Positions 8,796-17,728 of a DNA stretch of 64,000 nucleotides are shown one piece after another. How positions within the stretch are numbered: position 1 is the first letter of the stretch; each line of letters begins with the position of its first letter. Position numbers and translations under genes: made by a program. The DNA comes from Amycolatopsis saalfeldensis (GTDB lineage: Bacteria; Actinomycetota; Actinomycetes; Mycobacteriales; Pseudonocardiaceae): the NCBI RefSeq assembly GCF_900110575.1, contig NZ_FOEF01000010.1:124001-188000 (forward strand). Reading direction: 5' to 3'. The notes beneath the pieces are model-generated. The model worked only from the letters and a program-made list of their open reading frames with translations. It did not search any database and had not been told where the DNA came from.

Positions 8796-9314
8796 GTTTC
8801 TCCTCCGCCCCCGGGCGCGTCGGCCGGTTTGCACCGGTTGACGACGCGGCCGCGCAGGGGCCCTTTCTGTTTCGTGCCCGCCAGGTGGTGTCCACCGGCG
8901 GGAATCCTTGCCAACAGCCATGCGGTCCACCGGTCGGCGGGACACGCATGGCAAGGTCTGCTCGGCGGTGCGCCGGTCTGGCTCGCAACCCCGCAGGCCA
9001 CCCACCACGACGTCGAGCTGCCCGGCCTCCCGGGTGCGACGCACGTAGTGCCGGTCCGGCACTCCACCGGGCCGCTCAGGACGCGGGCGGGATGCCCGTC
9101 GCCGAAGCGGCCGACTGCAGTATCCCACACCGGGGTGTGCACCCGGTGTACTCGGTGCCACACGCAGGCGAGCAGGCGTGCCGCGGTCATGCACCCGGGC
9201 GAACTTCGGCGCAGCGCTTGTCCCGGTGCCGCGCCGGTGGCTACCGTGCGGCTCGGGCACGTGCGCGCAGGTCGCCGCGGTGCCCGGCGTTTCCTGCGTC
9301 CGGTGGGAGGTCCG
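8796..9314. other. 519-bp region without a gene: rne leader and protease upstream region
   Basis: No credible coding frame was found. The rne-proximal part, read on the minus strand, can form two hairpins. One lies at 8877-8902 (arms CCCGCC and GGCGGG with an inner GTGG/CCAC). The other is at 8906-8956 (arm CGCATGGCAAGG pairing with CCTTG plus CCATGCG around a 7-base bulge). A separate inverted repeat at 9127-9149 has perfect 8-bp arms ACACCGGG and CCCGGTGT with a 7-base spacer. The hairpins could be part of a structured rne 5' UTR; RNase E of E. coli is known to autoregulate through its own leader. That role here is inference. Confidence 0.45.
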
Positions 9315-10756
9315 GTGTCCCTGCTGGCGCGGCCGCTGCGGGCGGCCGTGTGCACCGTCGTGGCGCTTTCCGGGTGCCTCGCCGCCGGCCCGGCCGCGGC
9401 CTCGGCCGGGGACTCCTGCGCCCCCGGGGCCCGGGTGCTGCGCTACGTCGTCGCGTTCGGCCGCGGCACGCCCGAACCGGACGCGCGCGAGCAGCTCGCG
9501 ACCGCCTGCGGGGACACGACCGTGTACTACCCGCAGATCGCTGTGGCGGTGGCCACGTCGGCGGATCCGGGGTTCCCCGCGAAGATCGGGGCAGACCGGG
9601 CATTCAGCGCACAAGGGACGAGGCTGGCGGAGCAGCGCGCGACCGGCGCCGACCCGGTCCGGCCGGCGCTCGCCCCGCTCTCCCCCACCGACCCGGCCCG
9701 GGTGCCGTCCGCCGACCTGACCGGCGAGCAGTGGGACATGCGCGCGATCAACGCGGCCGCGGCGCACCGGATCACCGAGGGCCGCCGTGACGTGGTGGTC
9801 GGCGTGCTGGACTCCGGCGTCGACCCGCGCCACCCGGACCTCGCGGGCGCGATGGACGCCGGGGATTCCGCGGGCTGCCTGACCGGCGCCGCCGACCCGC
9901 GGCCGGCGGCGTGGCAGCCCACCACCTCGGTGCACGGCACGCACGTGGCGGCATCATCGCGGCGGCCGACGACGGCAAGGGCGTGACCGGGGTCGCGCCC
10001 GGCGTGCGGATCGCGTCGGTCAAGGTGATCGACGACCGCGGCAACGCCGACCCGGAAGCCGCCGTCTGCGGGCTGATGTGGTCGGCCGCGCACCACCTGC
10101 CGGTGACCAACAGCAGCTGGTTCGTGAACCCGTGGTCCCTCTCGTGCGTGCGCGGCGATGACAACGGCGTGGTGCACGAGGTGCTGGCGCGGGCGGTGGA
10201 GTACGCGACTTCGGCAGGCACCCTGAACGTCGCGGCGGCGACGAACGAGGCGGTCGACCTGACCCCCTCGCCGCATTCGGGCGTGCCCTCCGCCCCCAGC
10301 CGGTGCGAAGCGCTGCCGGCCGGGCTGCGTGACGTGGTGGCGGTTTCCGCCGTCGGCGCGGACCGGGTGAAAACGGGCTACAGCTCGTACGGCCTCGGCG
10401 TGGTCGATGTCACCGCTCCCGGCGGGGACGCGGGCCAGTGCGTGGTGTCCACCGTGCCGGGCGGGTACGCGCCGCTGTGCGGCACCTCGATGGCGGCGCC
10501 GCACGTGGCCGGGGTGCTGGCGCTGCTGAAGTCCGTCCATCCGGCCGACTCACCGGCGGACCTGCGCCGCGCCCTGGAGGCCCGGGCCTCGCCCCTGGCC
10601 TGCCCGGACGACTACGACCTGACCGGCGACGGCGCGCAGGACGCGTACTGCGCGGGCTACGACAACTACAACGGCTTCTACGGCCACGGCATGGCCGACG
10701 CGCTGGCCGCGGTGGAGACGCCGACGATGGGGCCGCCCGACCCCGCCGCGCGGTGA
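9315..10756 (+). pseudogene. S8 family secreted serine protease (subtilase), interrupted by a -1 frameshift
   Basis: A GTG start after GGGAGG gives a Sec-type signal peptide (LLARPLRAAVCTVVALSG to AAAS). An inhibitor-like propeptide and a peptidase S8 domain follow. The catalytic Asp (VVVGVLDSGVD) and His (VHGTHVA) are in one frame. The Ser (GTSMAAPHVAG), together with IIAAADDGKGVTGVAPG, is in the next frame. The switch is at 9948-9951, where GTGGCGGCATC would need one extra G to encode HVAGIIAAA. All three triad residues survive and no other lesion is seen, so this is either a very recent mutation or an error in a G-run. Read through, it would be 480 residues. Confidence 0.8.
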
Positions 10757-10782
10757 GCACGCCGGCCGGATGAGCGAGCGGC

Positions 10783-11610
10783 TCAGGTGAGCAGCAGCTT
10801 GGTGATCCTCCTCGTGGAGCCCCAGACCCCGAGGCCGGCCAGCACCAGCAGATAGGCCAGGTTGGCGAGCAGGCTCCAGGACAGGACACCCGACGCGAGG
10901 CCGCGCATCAGCTCGATGCCGTGGTACAGCGGGAAACAGCGGACCACCCACTGCAGCGCCCCGGGGTAGACCGAAAGCGGGAAGAACGTGGTGGAGAACA
11001 GGAACATCGGCATCAGCACGAGCTGGATGTAGTCGAACTGCGAGGGCGACTTCAGGAAGCTCACCAGCGTGATGCTGATCGCCGAGAAGGCGAACGACAC
11101 CAGCAGCGAGACCGGCAGGAGCAGCAGCGCCCACCACGACGTGAGCAGGCCCATCGCACCCGTGACGGCCATGAAGGCGACCGAGTAGATGCCGCCGCGC
11201 AGCATGGCCCAGCCGATCTCGCCGAGCGCCACGTCGAGCGGGCCGATCGGGGTGGCGAGCATGGCGTCGTACGTTTTCGCGTAGCGGAGCTTGAAGAACA
11301 GGTTGTACGTGGACTCGAAGACCGCCCCGTTCATCGCCGACGACGCGAGCAACGCGGGCGCCACGAAGGCGACGTAGCTCATCGGCCGCCCGTCCGGGCC
11401 CGCGACGCTGGTGACGAGCTTGCCGAACCCGACCTGGAACGCGACCAGGTAGAACAGCGGCTCCAAGGCCCCGGACAGCAGGATCATCCAAGACCGGCTG
11501 TAGACCGTGAGCGCCCGTTCGATCAGCGCGCTCGCCCGGCCGCTGTACAAGCCTGGTGGCAGGACGCGCAGCATCAGGCCGCGCCGCTCCGGGACATCGA
11601 GCAGGGTCAT
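10783..11610 (-). CDS. ABC-2 type transporter permease (DrrB-like), second subunit
   Basis: The 275-residue inner-membrane protein has about six hydrophobic segments and the ABC-2 architecture, with the conserved FSTTFFPLSVYPGALQWVVRCFPLYHG region before the last helices. It is the last gene of a three-gene minus-strand operon with another permease and an ATPase, so the exporter is probably a heterodimeric permease. Its ATG has no clear ribosome-binding site and overlaps the stop of a 21-codon frame (see next entry), suggesting translational coupling. The substrate is unknown; relatives export drugs, lipids or polysaccharides. Confidence 0.9.
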   Translation of the reverse strand: MTLLDVPERRGLMLRVLPPGLYSGRASALIERALTVYSRSWMILLSGALEPLFYLVAFQVGFGKLVTSVAGPDGRPMSYVAFVAPALLASSAMNGAVFESTYNLFFKLRYAKTYDAMLATPIGPLDVALGEIGWAMLRGGIYSVAFMAVTGAMGLLTSWWALLLLPVSLLVSFAFSAISITLVSFLKSPSQFDYIQLVLMPMFLFSTTFFPLSVYPGALQWVVRCFPLYHGIELMRGLASGVLSWSLLANLAYLLVLAGLGVWGSTRRITKLLLT

Positions 11611-11672
11611 CGGTTCACCGGCTTTCGGGACGGGCGCGCAGCGGCGGCCTGGGACAGCTCCGGCTCGGGCAT
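11607..11672 (-). CDS. Possible 21-codon coupling peptide between two ABC permease genes
   Basis: This short frame reads MPEPELSQAAAARPSRKPVNR. Its ATG overlaps the TGA of the upstream permease (TGATG) and its TGA overlaps the ATG of the downstream permease (ATGA). It thus bridges the whole 61-base gap and could carry terminating ribosomes from one cistron to the next. No homologue is recognised, and it may be chance. The absence of a good ribosome-binding site before the downstream permease is the reason to record it. Confidence 0.25.
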   Translation of the reverse strand: MPEPELSQAAAARPSRKPVNR

Positions 11673-12475
11673 CAGTTCACCAGCCGTTGCCGGAAGAAGC
11701 GGTGGGCCAGCGCCCAGCCGCCCAGCACCAGCACGGCCAGGTAGGCCGCGTGGCCGAGCGCGGGCCAGGCGCCGACCCCGCCGAGGGTGACGGCGCGCGA
11801 CAGCTGCGTGCCGTGCCACAGCGGGGAAATCCAGGCGAGCCAGCGCAGGTACAGCGGGATCTGGGTGATCGGGAAGAAGGTCCCCGAGAACAACGTCATC
11901 GGGATGACCACGAAGCGGAAGATCAGGCCGAACCGGGTGCCCTCGTCGAAGGTCTTGGCGGCCAGCGCCGCCATCGGGGCCGAGCAGGCGAGGCCGGTCA
12001 GGGTGCCCGCCAGGATCACGGCCAGCGCGCCGAAATTCGCCCAGGCGCCGAAGAAGACGGCGACCAGCGCGTAGATCGAGCCGGCCAGCGTGAGCTTCAG
12101 GGTGCTCCAGATCAGGTGCCCGCCGAGCACCTGGCCCGGTGACACCGGCGTGGCCGTGACCGCCAGGTAGTCCTTCTGCCACTTGAACCCCGACAGCACG
12201 GGGTAGCTCGAATCGCCGACGCCCATCTGGGCGGAGCCGGCGACGAGCAGGGCCGGCGCCACGTACTGCAGGTACGACACGCCGCCGGTGGCCGGGCCCG
12301 CCTGCACCTGCGAGCCGAAGCCCAGCCCCATCGCGGCGAGGAACAGCACCGGCTGCAGACCGGTCGAGTACAGCGTGGCCAGCCAGTAGCGCCGGTACCA
12401 GGTCCAGTGGCCCTCGACGCGCAGCCAGGCGCCGTGCCAGCGGCCGACGACGCGGCCGGTTGCGGGTGCGGTCAT
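11672..12475 (-). CDS. ABC-2 type transporter permease (DrrB-like), first subunit
   Basis: The 267-residue membrane protein starts MTAPATGRVVGRWHGAWLRV. It has six predicted hydrophobic segments and the family segment MTLFSGTFFPITQIPLYLRWLAWISPLWHG. The ATG overlaps the ATPase stop by one base (TGATG), so translation is coupled. It is similar in layout to the second permease but clearly diverged, which fits two different permease subunits rather than a recent duplication. Confidence 0.9.
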   Translation of the reverse strand: MTAPATGRVVGRWHGAWLRVEGHWTWYRRYWLATLYSTGLQPVLFLAAMGLGFGSQVQAGPATGGVSYLQYVAPALLVAGSAQMGVGDSSYPVLSGFKWQKDYLAVTATPVSPGQVLGGHLIWSTLKLTLAGSIYALVAVFFGAWANFGALAVILAGTLTGLACSAPMAALAAKTFDEGTRFGLIFRFVVIPMTLFSGTFFPITQIPLYLRWLAWISPLWHGTQLSRAVTLGGVGAWPALGHAAYLAVLVLGGWALAHRFFRQRLVN

Positions 12476-13440
12476 CAGTCCACCAGCGTCCGGCCGGTGA
12501 GCCGGAGGAACACGTCCTCCAGCGAGCTGCGGCGGACCAGGCTGGACAGCGGCCGCAGGCCACGCTCGTGCGCGCGCTCCAGCGTGTCCTCGCCGGCCGG
12601 GGTGTAGAGCAGCACGCGGTCGGGCAGCACCTCGACGCGATCGGCCAGGTCCTCGACCCGGCGCGCCGCCGCTTCCTGCTCGCCGGCCGGGAACCGCAGC
12701 TCGACGACCTCCCGGGTGGAGTACCGGGCGATCAGCTCCGCGGGCGAGCCCTCGGCGGCGATCCGCCCGGAGTCCATCACCACCAGCCGGTCGCACAGCT
12801 GCTCGGCCTCGTCCATGTAGTGCGTGGTGACGATCAGCGTGGTGCCCTGCGCCTTGAGCCGGAACAGCCGGTCCCACAACAGATGGCGGGCCTGCGGGTC
12901 GAGGCCCGTGGTGGGCTCGTCGAGCAGCAGCAGCTCCGGGTCGTTCACCAGCGAGCGCGCGATGGTGAGCCGCCGCTTCATGCCGCCCGAGAGCGAATCG
13001 ACCGGTTTCTCGGCGCGGTCGCTGAGCTGCGCGAACTCCATCAGCTCCTCGGCCTTGCGCCGCACGTGTGCCCGCGACAGCCCGAAATACCGGCCGTAGA
13101 TGTGCAGGTTCTGCCGCACGGTCAGCTCGACGTCGAGGTTGTCCTCCTGCGGCACCACGCCCAGCCGCGCGCGGATCCGCGGCCCGGCCACGTCCGGGTC
13201 CTGGCCCAGCACGCGCAGGTCGCCCTCGGTGCGCGGCGACACGCAGGCGATCATCCGCATGGTGGAGGACTTCCCGGCGCCGTTGGGCCCCAGGAAGCCG
13301 AACGCCTCGCCCGGGCGCACCTCCACGTCGATGCCGCGGACCGCTTCGAAGTCACCGAACCGCTTCACCAGCGCCTTGGCCTGGACCAGTGGCGGTTCTG
13401 TCGCTGTGTCTCCCACCCCGCAGACACTAGGACCCACCAC
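12475..13440 (-). CDS. ABC exporter ATP-binding protein (DrrA-like)
   Basis: This 321-residue ATPase energises the two downstream permeases. Walker A GPNGAGKS is at residues 51-58, followed by the Q-loop (VVPQEDNLD), signature LSGGMKRR, Walker B LLLLDEP and the switch His in TTHYMDEAE. A C-terminal extension of about 80 residues (ending SLEDVFLRLTGRTLVD) is typical of the DrrA group. The GTG used here is the most upstream; a second GTG eight codons later (GDTATEPPLV) is an equally possible start. First gene of the exporter operon. Confidence 0.93.
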   Translation of the reverse strand: MVGPSVCGVGDTATEPPLVQAKALVKRFGDFEAVRGIDVEVRPGEAFGFLGPNGAGKSSTMRMIACVSPRTEGDLRVLGQDPDVAGPRIRARLGVVPQEDNLDVELTVRQNLHIYGRYFGLSRAHVRRKAEELMEFAQLSDRAEKPVDSLSGGMKRRLTIARSLVNDPELLLLDEPTTGLDPQARHLLWDRLFRLKAQGTTLIVTTHYMDEAEQLCDRLVVMDSGRIAAEGSPAELIARYSTREVVELRFPAGEQEAAARRVEDLADRVEVLPDRVLLYTPAGEDTLERAHERGLRPLSSLVRRSSLEDVFLRLTGRTLVD

Positions 13441-13466
13441 CGACAGTTTTCGACCGCTTTAGCCGA

Positions 13467-16400
13467 TCATCGGCCGACGGTGACCGGGAAGACCCGCGAA
13501 ACCCCGTTCACCGCCACGGAAATCCGCGCGACGCCCGGATGCAGCGCGGTCAGCGAACCCGTCGCCGGATCGTAGGAGACGACGTCCCACGGCAGCGGCG
13601 GCCACGGCCCGATGTGCACGCCGGAGCCGCTCCAGTCCGCGCTCACCGGGTACGCCACCGGGACCACGCGCCCGCCCTGGGTCAGCGTCGCGCGCAGCTC
13701 GGCTTTCTGGCCGGGCCGCAGCGACGAGGGCCCGGTGACCGACAGCGTGTCGACGTTCGGCCGCGTTTCGAATCGCACCGGCTGCGCGCGGTCCGCCGGG
13801 TCGACCCGCACCAGCGTCCAGCCGACGAAGCCGCCGTCGCCGGGCGCCGCCGCCGGGGTCTTGCCCGAGTTGCCGTTCACCAGGTACGGCACGCCGTCGG
13901 TGCGCGACAGGCTGAACACGCCCGCGTGCGACGCGATCGAGGCCGCCTGCTTGCCGGAAGCCTGCTCGAAATCGGTGAGCCAGCTGGTCAGCAGGTCGGC
14001 TTCCTTGCGGTCGCCCAGCTGCGAGTTGCCGGTCGGGCTCGGGTCCTTCACCGGGTGGTGCATCGCGACGACGACCCCGCGGATCGAGGGGTCCCGCTCC
14101 GCGCCGTCGAGCGCGTCGCGCAGCATCCGCACCTGGTCGAAGCCGCCCGCGCGCAGCGATCCGCGCGAGGAGTCCATCAGCACCAGGCGGATCCCGTGCA
14201 CGTCCACCACCTGGTGCGTCACGCCGAACGCGGCCTGGAACTGGGCCAGCCCGTCGCCGGCCTCGGCCTCGTGGTTGCCGGGCACGTAGTACCACGGCAC
14301 CTTGCCCGCCAGCTCCTCGTCGATGACCTTCCGCGCCAGCGCGAAGTCCGGTGCCGTGCCGCGGTCGACCAGGTCGCCGTTGATCAGCACCAGGTCCGGT
14401 TCGGCCGCGACCGCCTCGCGCATCGCCCGCCGCGCCTGCGCGACCAGCGGGCCGTCCGGCGCGTCGGCGGTGAATTGCGCGTCGCTGACCACCGCGATCC
14501 GCAGGCCGCCCGAGCCGAGCGTGCCGTCGGTGACCAGCGCGGGGTCGTGCACCGGCGGGTCCGCCGGCACCGTGGCCGACGGCGCGACCTCGAAGGTGAG
14601 GTCGTCGAACACCAGCCGGCCCGAGTACTGCTGGTCCGGCACGTTCTCCACGGCGTAGAAGCGGGTCAGCGCCTGCCCGGCCGGCAGCCCGGCGGGCACG
14701 GTGGCGGTGACGTAGCGCCAGCCGGTCCAGTCCACGCTCAGCGACAAGTCCACAATGGACGCCACGTTCGCCGCGTCGTGCAGCTCCGCGCGCAACCAGG
14801 CGCCCTTGCCGTCGCCGTCGACCCACAGCCCGATCTTCTGCGTGCCGGCCGGGACCGGAATCGGCGTCGCCGCGTTGATGTACGCGGCGCGCGTGGCGTT
14901 CGTGCCGGTCAGGCGGTAGTCGAGGGCGAGGCCCTGCCCGCCGTCACGCCCCGGCGCGGCCGAGAGCGCGGCGCCGACCACGGCCGGGTACACGCTGGCA
15001 CTCCAGCCCGCCGGACCGTCCAAAGGGGACGCGATCTGCGGCACGGTGCCCACGGAAGCGGCCAGGTGCGCGGTGAGCCCGGCCGCGTGCACCGTGATCG
15101 CCGACGCGCCCGAGGCGGCCAGCGCGGTGACGGCGAACCTGTCGGCCGACGGCTCCACCTTGACCACCGCGGGGTCGTAGTCCAGCTTCACGTCGCGGGG
15201 TTCGAGCCAGGTGCCGTAACCGTCGGCGTCGTAGCCGTAGACCTGGAACGTGCTCTTCGCGCCGGCGCCGGACAGCGCGACCTGCCCGGTGCTCGTGCCG
15301 AGCCGCACCGGGGTGCCGAGCACGGAAAGCCTGGTCCGGCCCGAAATCCGGCCGGCTCGGGCGGTGACGTCCAGGTCCGTTCGCGCGTCCGGGTGCAGCA
15401 GATCGGCGTGCGCGGTGAAGACGTTGTCCGTGACGCTGCCACGCCACGGGTTCGACGTGGTCCAGCGCGGGCTGGCCGCCACGGCCGCGCCGGTCTCGTC
15501 GTGGCCGTCCGCGACCAGCACGCGCGAGAGCCCCGACAGGACCCTGGTGGCGTTCTTGGTGTTCTGCGCGGGCGCCGGCGCGAAACCGGTCAGCCGGCCG
15601 CTGCCCGGCACGGTGGCGACGCCGATGCCGTTGGGCACCAGGCGTTCCCCGCCGTCCGACGGCGAGTTGCGCACGCTCGGCGCGGCCTCGCCCTCGTCGC
15701 GGGCGAGCAGGGTGGACGAGCCGCCGCCGTCGAGGTTGATCGCGTCGTCGGCGCCGAGGGCCTTCATCTGACGGGCCAGTTCCAGCTCGGTCATCCCGCG
15801 GCTGTCGGCCTGGCGGCCGTCGATGGTGACGAGCCACATCCGCCTGCCGTCGGCGGAAAACCCGACGGCCGTGCGCGGCGCGAGGGTGACGTCGTCGACC
15901 GGCTGCGGCCGGCCGTCCTTCAGCAGCGCCTCGTTGCCGCCGACCGCGACGGCGATCTTCCCGGCATCCGAGCGCGGCGCGTACGAGACGCCGACGCGGT
16001 CGCCGACGTGCAACGCGCTCACCGTGTCCGCCCCGGCCTCGCGGCCCAGCAGAACCGTGCTGCCGGCCGGGATCGGGCCGTCCGCGGGCGCGGTCCGCAC
16101 CTGCGTGACCACGCCGTCGCGGATCTCGGCTTCGGCCACACGCTGGGCGCCCGCCACGGAGGTCGTGCGCGCCGACGCGCCCCAGAGCGGGGTGTAGACG
16201 CCGAGCGCGCCGGGGCCGAGGACGGGGCTGTTGAAGTTGGTCGCGGGGACGGCGCGGCCGTCCGGCATCGTGACAGTGGCCTCGAGGAAGATGTCCGCGA
16301 GCTTCGCCTTGCCCTCGTCGGTGATGGCGGCGGTGGTGTTGTGCCCGGCGGCCGGCGCGGTCTGGAGCTGCCCGTGGTCGATGCCGACGCCGATCGGTGC

Positions 16401-16829
16401 GCCCGTGGCGGAGATGTCGAAGAAGTCGCCGTTCACACCCGCGACCGCGCCCGTGCGCGCGACCTGCTGCGAGAGCGGCGTGCGCGCGGAAACCGTGCCA
16501 GGGCTCAGGTACGTCGGCTTCAGCACCTTGCCGGACAGGTCGACGCTCAGCGTGTCGCCGCGGATCCAGCCCTTCGGGTCGAAGCGGTCGAACTGCGTCA
16601 GGTCCAGACCAGGCGCGACGGTCGTTTTGGCGCTGCTGGTGACGAGCCCGTCGTCCGGCGTCGATGCGGCGTACGTGACCGGTGCCTCGCGGGCCGAAGA
16701 CGCGGCGGGCGCGCCCTCGACCGGCGGCGGGCCGAGCGGCGCGGCGAGGGGGTCCGCGACAGCCGTGGCCGGGATCGCGGTCAGGACGCAGAGCAGCGCG
16801 CAGACGAGCACGAAAGGCGACTTCTTCAC
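13467..16829 (-). CDS. Large secreted protein: phosphodiester glycosidase domain plus metallophosphoesterase domain
   Basis: The 1120-residue protein has a Sec signal peptide (KKSPFVLVCALLCVLTAI, cut near ADPLA). Residues about 60-405 match the phosphodiester glycosidase (NAGPA/DUF2233) family, with GVNGDFFDIS and the signature INLDGGGSSTL. A beta-rich middle follows. Residues about 770-1000 are a calcineurin-like metallophosphoesterase with VVSDAQF, LINGDLVDRG, VPGNHE and AMHHP; the last metal motif is SHAGVF rather than the usual GHxH. The C-terminus is Ig-like. It probably acts on phosphate-linked glycans or teichoic-acid-like polymers outside the cell. The start is GTG, with no strong ribosome-binding site. 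Confidence 0.85.
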   Translation of the reverse strand: MKKSPFVLVCALLCVLTAIPATAVADPLAAPLGPPPVEGAPAASSAREAPVTYAASTPDDGLVTSSAKTTVAPGLDLTQFDRFDPKGWIRGDTLSVDLSGKVLKPTYLSPGTVSARTPLSQQVARTGAVAGVNGDFFDISATGAPIGVGIDHGQLQTAPAAGHNTTAAITDEGKAKLADIFLEATVTMPDGRAVPATNFNSPVLGPGALGVYTPLWGASARTTSVAGAQRVAEAEIRDGVVTQVRTAPADGPIPAGSTVLLGREAGADTVSALHVGDRVGVSYAPRSDAGKIAVAVGGNEALLKDGRPQPVDDVTLAPRTAVGFSADGRRMWLVTIDGRQADSRGMTELELARQMKALGADDAINLDGGGSSTLLARDEGEAAPSVRNSPSDGGERLVPNGIGVATVPGSGRLTGFAPAPAQNTKNATRVLSGLSRVLVADGHDETGAAVAASPRWTTSNPWRGSVTDNVFTAHADLLHPDARTDLDVTARAGRISGRTRLSVLGTPVRLGTSTGQVALSGAGAKSTFQVYGYDADGYGTWLEPRDVKLDYDPAVVKVEPSADRFAVTALAASGASAITVHAAGLTAHLAASVGTVPQIASPLDGPAGWSASVYPAVVGAALSAAPGRDGGQGLALDYRLTGTNATRAAYINAATPIPVPAGTQKIGLWVDGDGKGAWLRAELHDAANVASIVDLSLSVDWTGWRYVTATVPAGLPAGQALTRFYAVENVPDQQYSGRLVFDDLTFEVAPSATVPADPPVHDPALVTDGTLGSGGLRIAVVSDAQFTADAPDGPLVAQARRAMREAVAAEPDLVLINGDLVDRGTAPDFALARKVIDEELAGKVPWYYVPGNHEAEAGDGLAQFQAAFGVTHQVVDVHGIRLVLMDSSRGSLRAGGFDQVRMLRDALDGAERDPSIRGVVVAMHHPVKDPSPTGNSQLGDRKEADLLTSWLTDFEQASGKQAASIASHAGVFSLSRTDGVPYLVNGNSGKTPAAAPGDGGFVGWTLVRVDPADRAQPVRFETRPNVDTLSVTGPSSLRPGQKAELRATLTQGGRVVPVAYPVSADWSGSGVHIGPWPPLPWDVVSYDPATGSLTALHPGVARISVAVNGVSRVFPVTVGR

Positions 16830-16927
16830 TTGGTACCCCAGTATCGAGTGAGTGACTTCGCCCAGAAAAGTCCACCGGCGGGACCGGCGGAAGGCTTCGC
16901 GGGTGAACGTCGCCTGAATGGCTCAGG

Positions 16928-17644
16928 TCAGGGCGTGAGCGGAGCCCGCAGGAACGCCGTGGCGAGCGCTTCGTCGCCGGTGATCCGCGGTTCGGCCGCG
17001 GGGCGCTTCCACAGTCGCAGCAACAACTGCTGCGCCGGGGCCTCGACGGTGGCGGCGGCTTCAGCCTCGCCCAGCGCGGGCGGCTCGCCCGGAACCAGCG
17101 TCCAGGACTGCCCGGTGTCGGTGGCGCGAAGGGTGATCGGCGCGGGCAGCGAAGGGACGGCGTGCCAGCGCGTGATCCGCGGCAGCATCGCGCCCAAGAC
17201 CTCGTCGATGCCGTCGGCGGCGATCAGCGGGTCCAGCTCCGGGGCGGGGCCGCGGGCGGCGTCGACGAGGTGCACCGCGGTCTCGTGGACCTGGCGGCGG
17301 AACCAGAACGCCTTGGTCTTTTCGGTGCCGCCGAAGTGCCAGCACCGGGCGGCCGGATCGGCCTCGGCGAGGGCGTCGAGCAGCAGCGCCGCGCTCTCGG
17401 CGTACCACTGCGCGAGGTCCGCGGGCGGCGCGCTCTCGAACGCCTGGCGCTGCGGCTCGCCGGTGCGGACGATCGTGGCCGCCCAGCGGTGCACGTTTCC
17501 CAGGTGCGTGCCGAGGCCCGCGCGCGTCCAGTCGCCGCAGGCCGGGATCAGCTCGTCCGGTTCGCCCGCGCGCAGTTCGGCGGCGAACGCTTCGGTGAGC
17601 GTGCGCAGATGCGGCAGGTACGCGGAGGGCGGCAACGCGGTCAT
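16928..17644 (-). CDS. Maleylpyruvate isomerase family protein (mycothiol-dependent enzyme fold)
   Basis: The 238-residue protein starts at ATG after GGTGAGG. The N-terminal part resembles the MDMPI/DinB-like four-helix bundle common in actinobacteria (ACGDWTRAGLGTHLGNVHRWA; FRRQVHETAVHLVDA). The His residues in HLGNVH, RRQVHE and AVHLVDA are candidates for the metal site. The C-terminal half is the alpha/beta domain of the family (ITLRATDTGQSWTLVPGEP). Family members use mycothiol or act as thiol-dependent transferases. The exact reaction cannot be told. It stands alone, 84 bases downstream of ndk. Confidence 0.75.
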   Translation of the reverse strand: MTALPPSAYLPHLRTLTEAFAAELRAGEPDELIPACGDWTRAGLGTHLGNVHRWAATIVRTGEPQRQAFESAPPADLAQWYAESAALLLDALAEADPAARCWHFGGTEKTKAFWFRRQVHETAVHLVDAARGPAPELDPLIAADGIDEVLGAMLPRITRWHAVPSLPAPITLRATDTGQSWTLVPGEPPALGEAEAAATVEAPAQQLLLRLWKRPAAEPRITGDEALATAFLRAPLTP

Positions 17645-17683
17645 CGGTGGCCTCACCGGGAGAAGTGCTTGTGGGGAAAGGGA

Positions 17684-17718
17684 AAGCCGGGGCGGAGCGC
17701 TCGGCCCCGTCCCGGCTT
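17684..17718 (-). terminator. Hairpin downstream of ndk
   Basis: Twelve-base arms (17684-17695 and 17707-17718) pair except at one position. On the minus strand they are followed by CTTTCCCTTTCC, a weak pyrimidine-rich tract. The position, 10 bases after the ndk stop, fits a terminator. Confidence 0.5.
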
Positions 17719-17728
17719 CAGTCCCGGC

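Noticed and set aside
5217..9314. Very long open frame on the plus strand across the whole rne gene
   Set aside because: It is the complement of rne. High GC leaves stop codons rare in this frame. Only its last part, from the GTG at 9315, is a real gene (subtilase).
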